Below, in pieces: positions 1 to 5,429 of a stretch of DNA of 5,537 bases (its first letter is position 1; the number at the start of each line of letters is the position of its first letter). The DNA comes from Bacteroidota bacterium (lineage in GTDB: Bacteria; Bacteroidota; Ignavibacteria; UBA10030; UBA6906). The stretch is from positions 1 to 5,537 of the forward strand of contig DPLS01000143.1 in NCBI GenBank assembly GCA_003541875.1, read 5' to 3'. A program made the translations under genes and the position numbers. The notes under the pieces were generated by a model. It was given only the letters and a program-made list of their open reading frames with translations. It was not told the DNA's origin and did not search any database.

Positions 1-1787
1 GCCGAAATCGAAAGAGAGGTGATGCGCTGTTGCAGACCCTGTACATCAACCTTCACAGTCACCTTTGGCTCTTCCTTCTTCTTGTCTTTCTCCTCGTCCT
101 TCTTAACGCTTTCCTTCTCTTCTTTGATCTTTACCTCGTCACTCTTTGGCGCAAATGGGGACTTGGTGTCCTTTGCCAGTGCCACAAGATAGATTCCGGA
201 GAGGTCATTGAAATTGGCATTCAGCTCAAGATTGTTGAACGTCGGGCTGAAGGTCCGGTCAGACACGAAGAACAGGAACTTGCCATCCGAACTGAACGCA
301 GGCTGGGCGGAATCAAACCATCCGTCAGTAACTTCGTATGTCTCCTTGCCATCAACGGAGTAGAGTTGCACCGTCGTCATTCGCTTTTCTTCCGGTTTGG
401 CATAGGCGATCCACTTGCTGTCTGGCGACCAGTTGTAGTCGGTGATCTCCCATGCAGTGGCCTGTGCTACAGTGGTGACGGACTTCGCTTCGACATCGAC
501 ATATTGGAGCCTGAGTTTCTTGTCCCCCCACAGGATCTTCTTGCTGTCTGGCGACCAGAGGATTTGATATTTGTATGTATCTCCGTTCTTGGTCAGTTGT
601 GTGGGTGCACTGCTTCCATCTTGCGGCTCAATCCACACCTCATCTTCACCCGACGCGTCACTGATATACGCAATCCATTTCCCATCGGGGGACCACTTGG
701 AGTTTCGTTCATGAACGCCCGGTGTGTTGGTGATATTCCGGGTGTTGCCGTATTTCGCAGGGACGGTGAACACGTCGCCTCGTGCTCCAAAGAGCGCGCG
801 GTTCCCATCTGGGGCGATCTCAAAATTGGTGACCTCCTTGCTCACATCCTTCAGCCCTCCGCGGCCGATGGCAAAATCCTCTTGTATGGAGATCGGAACT
901 TTAGCGGCCTGCTCTGTTGCCAGGTCGAGTTTGTAGATGTAGCCGCCGTTCTCAAACACGACGGCGTTGTTCCCGAGCGAAGGGAATTTCACGTCAAACT
1001 CAGCGAAATTCGTCAGTTGCTTTGTTTCTTTTGTCCCGAGGTCATACACAAACAGGTTCATCTTCTTGTTGTCATCGCGATCGGAGGCAAAATAGATCTT
1101 GTTACCGTTCCACATCGGGATGATGTCCTGTGCGGGGTTATTAGTGACGTTGGTGATGGTCTTCTTCTCGAAATCGTAGATCCAGACCTCGTCAGCCTGT
1201 CCGCCGCGATAGCGCTTCCACGTGCGGAACTCGCGGAAGACACGGTTGTATGCCATCTGCTTCTTGTCGGAGGAGAAGGAGCAGAAGCCGCCACGCGGCA
1301 ACGGGAGTTGCTCTGGAATTCCACCGTCGACATTGGCGAGGAAGAGCTGTCCAATAAAATCATTGTGCTCAATTCGGCGCGAACGGTAGACGATAGTCTT
1401 GTCATCCCGCCACGTCATGACGATGTTGTTCGGTCCCATCCGGTCCGAGACGTCATCACGACCGAGCGTTGCCGTATAGGTGAGTCGCTTTGGTATACCA
1501 CCCTCGGCAGGCATAAGGTAGACTTCGGTGTTGCCGTCATACTGTCCCGTGAAAGCGATCCACTTCCCATCAGGGGAGAAGCGGGCAAACATTTCGTAGC
1601 CCACATCGTTGGTCAGTTTTCGTGCAACGCCGCCGGTCGCGGACACGGTATACAAGTCGCCGGCATACGAGAAGACGATCTGGTTGTCGTGGATCGCAGG
1701 GAAGCGCAACAGGCGCGTGTCTTGCTGTGCCATCAGCGATGGCGCGACAACGCATGCGAGAAACAAGAGAGACCGGAGAAGCCTCAT
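1..1787 (-). CDS. Tricorn-like S41 family protease, N-terminal propeller half (3' end beyond window)
   Basis: The frame is open from an ATG at 1787 to the window edge, giving 595 residues with no stop. Residues 1-20 form a Sec signal peptide: Arg2/Arg5, a hydrophobic core, and likely cleavage after LMA20 before QQD. The rest is built of TolB/PD40-type beta-propeller blades. The repeated motif [FW]SPD[GS]K appears at about residues 70, 365, 411 and 453, and as FSSDGK at 498. The block around FRTWKRYRGGQADEVWIYDF (187-206) is typical of bacterial tricorn homologs. A Lys/Glu-rich linker (549-575) precedes VQGLQQRITSL, where these proteins begin the second propeller or the region leading to the PDZ and S41 protease domains. 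The family is usually somewhat over 1,000 residues, so the catalytic half should lie outside the window. The start is supported by AGAAAGGA (1801-1794), six bases upstream. The likely role is degradation of peptides in the periplasm or outside the cell. A plain TolB-like propeller protein is less likely. Confidence 0.9.
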   Translation of the reverse strand, partial: MRLLRSLLFLACVVAPSLMAQQDTRLLRFPAIHDNQIVFSYAGDLYTVSATGGVARKLTNDVGYEMFARFSPDGKWIAFTGQYDGNTEVYLMPAEGGIPKRLTYTATLGRDDVSDRMGPNNIVMTWRDDKTIVYRSRRIEHNDFIGQLFLANVDGGIPEQLPLPRGGFCSFSSDKKQMAYNRVFREFRTWKRYRGGQADEVWIYDFEKKTITNVTNNPAQDIIPMWNGNKIYFASDRDDNKKMNLFVYDLGTKETKQLTNFAEFDVKFPSLGNNAVVFENGGYIYKLDLATEQAAKVPISIQEDFAIGRGGLKDVSKEVTNFEIAPDGNRALFGARGDVFTVPAKYGNTRNITNTPGVHERNSKWSPDGKWIAYISDASGEDEVWIEPQDGSSAPTQLTKNGDTYKYQILWSPDSKKILWGDKKLRLQYVDVEAKSVTTVAQATAWEITDYNWSPDSKWIAYAKPEEKRMTTVQLYSVDGKETYEVTDGWFDSAQPAFSSDGKFLFFVSDRTFSPTFNNLELNANFNDLSGIYLVALAKDTKSPFAPKSDEVKIKEEKESVKKDEEKDKKKEEPKVTVKVDVQGLQQRITSLSIS

Positions 1788-1851
1788 GGGGAATCCTTTC
1801 TGGAAGTTGGAACGGGAGTGATGGAGCATGATTCTTGTACGGAAAATCGGT

Positions 1852-1872
1852 TTGTAGGATTCAACCTAACAA
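1852..1872. promoter_or_regulatory. Imperfect inverted repeat upstream of the protease gene
   Basis: TTGTAGG (1852-1858) and CCTAACAA (1865-1872) are inverted copies, apart from one extra base in the right arm, around a 6-base centre. The repeat lies about 65-85 bases upstream of the protease start, where a promoter or operator could be. No convincing -35/-10 pair could be assigned nearby, so the regulatory role is only a suggestion. Confidence 0.2.
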
Positions 1873-1958
1873 GAAAGCCTCTGCAAAACAACCATTCCGT
1901 CCCAATTTGTGGCGTTACTCATTCTTGTTCTGTGGTTCCTCCGAGTGAAGTTGCATGT

Positions 1959-1978
1959 GCGGCGCCTTCTGGCGCCGC
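1959..1978 (-). terminator. Strong GC-rich hairpin, possible terminator after the small membrane-protein pair
   Basis: GCGGCGCC (1959-1966) and GGCGCCGC (1971-1978) form a perfect 8-bp stem with a 4-base loop. Outside it, GCA (1953-1955) can pair with TGC (1981-1983) across a small mismatch. The hairpin starts 17 bases beyond the stop codon of the 38-residue gene and ends about 170 bases before the protease start, which is where a terminator would be expected. It has no T-run on either strand, so it could instead be a processing or stabilising structure. Confidence 0.4.
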
Positions 1979-1995
1979 CGTGCATTGATTTCGCG

Positions 1996-2112
1996 TTACA
2001 TACCAAGCAGGTATTTGAGCAAAAGAAGGGCAAGCACTGTTCCAGCCATAAACATGATGATGTTAAGGGCGGCCCGCTTCCCGGACATATACTCTTGTTG
2101 TTCCTTTTCCAT
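1996..2112 (-). CDS. 38-residue single-pass membrane protein
   Basis: This small protein is not recognised. It has a charged N-terminus (MEKEQQEYMSGKR, 1-13), then one hydrophobic segment at about 15-36 (ALNIIMFMAGTVLALLLLKY), and ends LLGM. It is probably a single-pass inner-membrane peptide with a short cytoplasmic head. The ATG at 2112 is chosen over longer in-frame versions because a strong AGGAG (2124-2120) sits seven bases upstream and because the protein then begins with a plausible polar head. The Shine-Dalgarno overlaps the TAG stop of the 26-residue gene upstream, which suggests coupled translation. The function is unknown; it could be a subunit or regulator of a larger membrane complex. 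The ribosome-binding site makes chance occurrence unlikely. Confidence 0.65.
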   Translation of the reverse strand: MEKEQQEYMSGKRAALNIIMFMAGTVLALLLLKYLLGM

Positions 2113-2122
2113 GTGTAGTCTC

Positions 2123-2203
2123 CTAAAGAAAGTACTTGCGAATGATTTCAATGATGACGTATGCGACGATCCCGATGACAAAAAGGGGCGCAATGACGCC
2201 CAT
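2123..2203 (-). CDS. 26-residue single-pass membrane peptide
   Basis: The frame reads MGVIAPLFVIGIVAYVIIEI followed by IRKYFL and a TAG stop at 2125-2123. It is almost wholly hydrophobic through residue 20 and ends with a basic IRK motif, so it should span the membrane once. The start is uncertain. ATG 2203 has GAGGA eleven bases upstream. A TTG at 2224 would add MPRIDKI, giving a polar head, but its GGAG lies only one base away. The gene sits 10 bases before the 38-residue membrane gene, whose Shine-Dalgarno overlaps this stop. That tight tandem arrangement is the main argument that both are real. No family is recognised. Confidence 0.5.
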   Translation of the reverse strand: MGVIAPLFVIGIVAYVIIEIIRKYFL

Positions 2204-2250
2204 GATCTTGTCGATCCTCGGCAAACTCCATGAGTTGGTGCAAAGCACTA

Positions 2251-2281
2251 CGCTCAGCCTAACGGCTGGCGATTGAGAGCG
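2251..2281 (-). other. Hairpin between the 110-residue gene and the tiny membrane genes
   Basis: CAGCC (2255-2259) and GGCTG (2264-2268) form a short stem with a TAAC loop. A competing or outer pairing is possible between CGCTC (2251-2255) and GAGCG (2277-2281). A third small perfect repeat, GTGC-AAA-GCAC, lies just beyond at 2238-2248. The structure starts 13 bases past the stop of the 110-residue gene. There is no T-run, so it is a weak terminator candidate or a spacer structure in a shared transcript. Confidence 0.25.
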
Positions 2282-2293
2282 TTGGAAAGAGAG

Positions 2294-2626
2294 CTATGAC
2301 GAGGTGGTGAGCGATGCTGTTTTGGTGAGTGAAATGCAGAACTGCAATAGTTCTGTCGTCTCAGTATAAGGCTCGCTGTAGCGGGTGGGCTTGGTGAATG
2401 ATGAGATGGAACGCACAAGCATGGTCTGGAAAGATGGAGCTATCTGCTGTGACGCCGTCTTCACCTTCACACCTGCAGGAGCATCCAGCGGATTTTTGAT
2501 CGAAGTAATCGTTTGGATGTTTTCTTTGGATGGCGAAGGAGTAGCTTGTGGAGGTGTCAGCCAGACACTGCAGACGATCACGAAAGAGAGGATGAGCCGG
2601 ATTACTATGTGGAGTTGGTTGGCCAT
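2294..2626 (-). CDS. Unrecognised 110-residue secreted or membrane-anchored protein
   Basis: The frame starts with MANQLHIVIRL and has a hydrophobic stretch at about residues 7-23 (IVIRLILSFVIVCSVWL) that could be a signal peptide or membrane anchor. A Pro/Ser/Thr-rich segment (TPPQATPSPSKE) follows, then a mature part rich in Ser, Thr and Lys that ends SLTTSS. No domain or family is recognised. The ATG at 2626 has no good Shine-Dalgarno (nearest is TTAAG), which lowers confidence, although weak sites are common in Bacteroidetes-like genomes. It has the same orientation as all neighbours and is followed after about 90 bases by the tiny membrane genes. An antisense frame at 2385-2708 is of similar length but starts inside this gene and has no signal-like features. 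This call could still be a chance frame or a decayed gene. Confidence 0.45.
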   Translation of the reverse strand: MANQLHIVIRLILSFVIVCSVWLTPPQATPSPSKENIQTITSIKNPLDAPAGVKVKTASQQIAPSFQTMLVRSISSFTKPTRYSEPYTETTELLQFCISLTKTASLTTSS

Positions 2627-2711
2627 TGCAGTCTTAAGGTGGAGGGTTTGGTACTTAGAGGCAAGCTGGGGCCAACTCTTGCCGCATCTTCAGGCATATT
2701 GCGCTTGAGAA

Positions 2712-2728
2712 TCACCCCGAAGGGGTAA
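2712..2728 (-). repeat. Small hairpin with TTCG apex, possible intergenic repeat unit
   Basis: On the minus strand TTACCCC and GGGGTGA pair over seven positions, one of them a T-G wobble, around a TTC loop. The apex can also be read as a C(TTCG)G tetraloop. A second small stem, GGTTG/CAACC (2740-2744 and 2750-2754), lies next to it. A 9-base direct repeat, ACAAGCAAC, occurs at 2763-2771 and 2782-2790. This cluster lies in non-coding DNA between the nfn terminator and the 110-residue gene. It resembles a dispersed intergenic repeat or a structured leader, but only one copy is visible here. No T-run follows, so it is not a standard terminator. Confidence 0.35.
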
Positions 2729-2836
2729 CATAACACGAAGGTTGTGGTGCAACCCCAACCCGACAAGCAACGAAACATCTAACAAGCAACCCTGTCACAA
2801 AGTGATGACTTCGCCAAAAGGGTGACATCTCCTTGA

Positions 2837-2864
2837 AATATATCTCTATATGGTGCAAAAGCAA
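2837..2864 (-). promoter_or_regulatory. Possible sigma70-like promoter after the nfn terminator
   Basis: On the minus strand TTGCTT (2864-2859) and TATATT (2842-2837) are separated by 16 bases, a plausible -35/-10 pair. The predicted start near 2830 lies about 200 bases before the 110-residue gene and would give a long leader carrying the small hairpins at 2712-2827. The match is short, and Bacteroidetes-type promoters have a different consensus, so this is tentative. Confidence 0.3.
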
Positions 2865-2868
2865 CGCC

Positions 2869-2907
2869 AAAACAAAACCCTCTCCGCACGAGGCAAAGAG
2901 GGTTTTG
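2869..2907 (-). terminator. Intrinsic terminator of the nfnAB operon
   Basis: On the minus strand CAAAACCCTCT (2907-2897) pairs perfectly over 11 bases with AGAGGGTTTTG (2883-2873) across a 13-base loop. The T-rich tail TTTTGTTTT (2877-2869) overlaps the 3' arm. It begins 21 bases past the nfnB stop codon, as expected for a Rho-independent terminator closing this operon. Confidence 0.85.
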
Positions 2908-2928
2908 TAATGCCAAGGGGAGGTTGTA

Positions 2929-4383
2929 CTAGGCAGTTGCCGCTTGGCCGTTGCCGCCAGTGCGTTTCTGTTCCAGGTATTTGTGAATTGCGTCGGCCGC
3001 GATCTTTCCGTCGCGCATAGCCAGAATAACGGTTGCGCCGCCGCGAGCGAGGTCACCGCCCGCGAACACGCCGGGTCTGCTTGTCATCTGCACATCATCA
3101 ACAACAACAATCCCTTTCTTGCCGGTATTGAGTCCGGGTGTTGTGGACTGAACAATCGGGTTGGGTGATTGCCCCACGGCCTCGACTACGGCTTGCACCG
3201 GAAGAACGAACTCGGATCCCTTGACCGGAATCGGTTTCCTTCGTCCGGATTCATCGGGCTCGCCAAGTTCCATTCGAAGACATTCGATTCCGCATACCCA
3301 GTTATTCGCATCTCCCACGATGCGTGTGGGATTTGTAAGGAGATGGAACTCAATTCCTTCTTCCTCGGCGTGGTGAATCTCTTCAAGGCGGGCCGGCATT
3401 TCGTCACGTGACCGGCGATAGATGAGATATGCCTTATCTGCGCCGAGTCGCTTGGCTGTGCGTACTGCATCCATTGCGGTGTTTCCCCCACCAATGACAG
3501 CAACCTCGTTCCCGACGTGGACTGGTGTGTCGTATTCAGGGAAGCGATAGGCTTTCATCAGGTTCACGCGCGTGAGGAACTCATTTGCTGAGTACACACC
3601 GCTGAGGCTTTCTCCGGGGATTCCCATGAAGGTAGGCGTTCCCGCCCCGGTGCCAAGAAAGATGGCGCTGAATCCCCATTCACCAAACAACTCATCAATC
3701 GTTGCTGTCCTGCCAACAAGGAAGTTCGTATAGATCTCGACACCCAGCGCCTTTATGCGGTTCACCTCGACATCGAGAATCTTTCGCGGTAACCGAAATT
3801 CCGGAATACCGTAACGCAACACGCCGCCGGCTGCGTGCAGTGCTTCGAAGATGGTGACCTTGTATCCCATCTTTGCCAGCTCCGCCGCGCAAGTCAGACC
3901 AGATGGTCCTGCGCCGACGATCGCCACTTTCTCATCGCGGTGTTCAGTAACGACTGGCGCAACGAACAGGTCGTGTTGTATCTCATAATCGGCAACGAAG
4001 CGCTCGAGCTTTCCAATGGCGATGGATGGATGTTTCTTCCCCATCGTGCAGACTGCTTCGCATTGCTCTTCTTGCGGACACACACGCCCACAGATAGCGG
4101 GGAGATAGTTTGTCTCACGAATCTTGTTCACTGCTCCAACGTAGTCCTTTTGCATGACCAACTGCAGGAAGCTCCTGATATCAACGTTGACGGGACAGCC
4201 GGGGATACAGACCGGATCCTTGCATTCAAGGCACCGTGTTGATTCGAGCAGGGCGCGCGCTTCATCCAACCCCCAGGATACTTCCTCAAAGTTGTGTGCC
4301 CTTACCACGGCCTCTTGCTCAATCGAGGCCTGACGTGGAATCTTCATCCGCTCGGATGGCTTCAAGGGATTAATCGCACTCAT
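2929..4383 (-). CDS. nfnB: NfnB/SudA-type NAD(P)H oxidoreductase large subunit (GltD-like flavoprotein)
   Basis: The 484-residue product belongs to the GltD-like flavoprotein family, often annotated as glutamate synthase small subunit. The N-terminal domain carries two 4Fe-4S cluster sets: C51, C54, C59, C63 and C98, C102, C108, C112 within CGRVCPQEEQCEAVC. In characterised NfnB one cluster has a Glu ligand, so E105 or E106 is a candidate. A first Rossmann fold (VAIVGAGPSG, 153-162) binds FAD. A second (VAVIGGGNTAMD, 294-305, with YRRSRDEMP at 322-330) binds NADP(H). The C-terminal AGGDLARGGATVILAMRDGK (441-460) completes the FAD site. With NfnA it should couple NADH, NADPH and ferredoxin by electron bifurcation in the cytoplasm. 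The start at 4383 is favoured over an upstream in-frame ATG at 4413 because AAGGAGG (4397-4391) is seven bases away and the ATG overlaps the nfnA stop (ATGA). No glutamate synthase large subunit is adjacent, so a GltD role is less likely. SudA (sulfide dehydrogenase) is an equivalent name. Confidence 0.88.
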   Translation of the reverse strand: MSAINPLKPSERMKIPRQASIEQEAVVRAHNFEEVSWGLDEARALLESTRCLECKDPVCIPGCPVNVDIRSFLQLVMQKDYVGAVNKIRETNYLPAICGRVCPQEEQCEAVCTMGKKHPSIAIGKLERFVADYEIQHDLFVAPVVTEHRDEKVAIVGAGPSGLTCAAELAKMGYKVTIFEALHAAGGVLRYGIPEFRLPRKILDVEVNRIKALGVEIYTNFLVGRTATIDELFGEWGFSAIFLGTGAGTPTFMGIPGESLSGVYSANEFLTRVNLMKAYRFPEYDTPVHVGNEVAVIGGGNTAMDAVRTAKRLGADKAYLIYRRSRDEMPARLEEIHHAEEEGIEFHLLTNPTRIVGDANNWVCGIECLRMELGEPDESGRRKPIPVKGSEFVLPVQAVVEAVGQSPNPIVQSTTPGLNTGKKGIVVVDDVQMTSRPGVFAGGDLARGGATVILAMRDGKIAADAIHKYLEQKRTGGNGQAATA

Positions 4384-5234
4384 GCGGCAACCTCCTTGGC
4401 CTTGCAAGCACATTCTCGTTCATATTGATTCATCGAGATCTTCTCAGCAGCAACGTATGTTCTATTTCGCATGATCAGCTCATCAAAGTCGACTCTGTGC
4501 CCATCGAACTCTGGTCCATCCACGCATGCGAACTTCATCTTCCCATCGACTGTTACGCGGCATCCACCGCACATACCGGTTCCATCCACCATCACGGCGT
4601 TGAGGCTCACGTATGTTTTCTTGCTGTAGTTCTTTGTCAGATTCGAGACGGCCTTCATCATCGGGAGCGGGCCGATTGCGTACACCGCGGTAATCTCCGG
4701 AGATGATTCGATAATCTCCTTCAACGCATCGGTCACGAATCCCTTGCGCCCGTATGAGCCATCGTCGGTTGTAACGACGATGTGGTTGGAGCAGTCCGTC
4801 ATTTCGTTTTCAAGAATGACCAAATCCTTTGAGCGTGCCCCGATAACGGTGTGAACGGTATTGCCTGCGGCCTGTAACGCCTTGGTGATGGGATAGAGTT
4901 CTGCCGTTCCAACGCCACCTCCGACACACGCAACGGTCTTTCCTTCAAGGATAGGCGTTGGATTTCCCAGAGGGCCTGCAACATCGACGAGGGCATCACC
5001 TGCGTGTTTGGTGGCCATCAGCCTTGTCGTCTTTCCGATCGCCTGGACTATTAGCGTGATAGTGCCGTGTGCGTTGTCGCTGTCGACGATGGTGAGTGGT
5101 ATGCGTTCGCCGTTCTCCTCAACACGAACGATGACGAAATTCCCCGGTAGCCGTTTCTTGGCAACGAAGGGGGCCTTGATCACGAACTTGGTTATGGTCG
5201 GTGCAAGAACCGATGTGTGGACGATGGGATACAC
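4380..5234 (-). CDS. nfnA: NfnA/SudB-type FAD/NAD(P)-binding [2Fe-2S] subunit
   Basis: The 284-residue product has the ferredoxin-NADP+ reductase-like fold shared by PyrK, SudB and NfnA, at the length usual for NfnA. An N-terminal FAD-binding barrel carries RIPLT (44-48) and GPLG (87-90). A nucleotide-binding domain has CVGGGVGTAE (103-112) and AIGPLPMM (186-193). A [2Fe-2S] motif, DGTGMCGGC then FACVDGPEFDG, supplies C222, C225 and C237. Nfn structures report three Cys and one Asp as ligands, and D217 is the obvious candidate here. This subunit should exchange electrons with NAD(H) and pass them to the partner flavoprotein. The start is GTG at 5234 with AGGAGG (5245-5240) five bases upstream; an in-frame stop at 5246-5244 rules out anything longer. 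The TGA stop overlaps the nfnB ATG by four bases. The tail ends with an extra CAC pair (C275, C277). PyrK is unlikely because no pyrD is adjacent. Confidence 0.88.
   Translation of the reverse strand: MYPIVHTSVLAPTITKFVIKAPFVAKKRLPGNFVIVRVEENGERIPLTIVDSDNAHGTITLIVQAIGKTTRLMATKHAGDALVDVAGPLGNPTPILEGKTVACVGGGVGTAELYPITKALQAAGNTVHTVIGARSKDLVILENEMTDCSNHIVVTTDDGSYGRKGFVTDALKEIIESSPEITAVYAIGPLPMMKAVSNLTKNYSKKTYVSLNAVMVDGTGMCGGCRVTVDGKMKFACVDGPEFDGHRVDFDELIMRNRTYVAAEKISMNQYERECACKAKEVAA
4391..4397 (-). promoter_or_regulatory. Ribosome-binding site that fixes the nfnB start
   Basis: A full AAGGAGG on the minus strand lies inside the last codons of nfnA, seven bases before the ATG at 4383. It supports the 484-residue nfnB over a version 10 residues longer starting at 4413, and points to coupled translation of the two subunits. 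Confidence 0.85.
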
Positions 5235-5295
5235 TACTGCCTCCTAGATTATTAGCTCCCCTCTTCCCGACAAGAGACATGCCATCAGAGCAGGG

Positions 5296-5309
5296 TTTGA
5301 ATCATCAAA
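5296..5309. promoter_or_regulatory. Weak palindrome upstream of nfnA
   Basis: TTTGA (5296-5300) and TCAAA (5305-5309) are perfect inverted copies around ATCA, 62-75 bases upstream of the nfnA start. It loosely resembles a CRP/FNR-type half-site pair but with the wrong spacing for the classical FNR box. The rest of the 195-base gap (5235-5429) shows no gene, clear promoter or terminator. Confidence 0.2.
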
Positions 5310-5429
5310 GAATGGGGGAGATTGTTGAAAAGTGGAACACGCGGTGGGGTGTTGAAATTCTCAAATGCGATACAGGGATTGTCGGAATTGAAGCAAGCAG
5401 AGAATGAGGAGGTGCTAGCCCCTATGACA

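Noticed and set aside
9..12. Possible lipoprotein signal (FLAC, residues 9-12 of the protease; start and end given as residue numbers)
   Set aside because: Phe stands at the -3 position and the preceding segment is too short for a lipobox. Cleavage after LMA at residue 20 fits a normal signal peptide better.
30..1988. A 652-codon open frame on the plus strand opposite the protease gene
   Set aside because: It is antisense to a gene with clear family motifs, signal peptide and ribosome-binding site. Its own translation is rich in Leu, Val and Arg without recognisable domains, as expected of a complementary frame in a biased coding sequence.
2385..2708. Plus-strand frame of 107 codons opposite the 110-residue protein
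   Set aside because: It has no ribosome-binding site or recognisable motif, and every supported gene is on the other strand. The minus-strand frame has a signal-like N-terminus.
2712..2828. Minus-strand 38-residue frame starting MSPFWRSHHF after AAGGAG
   Set aside because: The Shine-Dalgarno directly abuts the ATG with no spacing. The peptide has no plausible features, and the frame runs through the hairpins and direct repeats.
2712..3056. Longer minus-strand frame running out of the 3' end of nfnB
   Set aside because: It is out of frame with nfnB, crosses the intrinsic terminator at 2869-2907 and shows no family motif.
3835..4242. Plus-strand 135-codon frame opposite nfnB
   Set aside because: It is a complementary shadow of a well-supported gene, without a ribosome-binding site or motif.
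4384..4413. Ten-residue N-terminal extension of nfnB from an ATG at 4413
   Set aside because: The ATG at 4383 has a full AAGGAGG at ideal spacing and overlaps the nfnA stop as ATGA. The extension is simply nfnA coding sequence in another frame.
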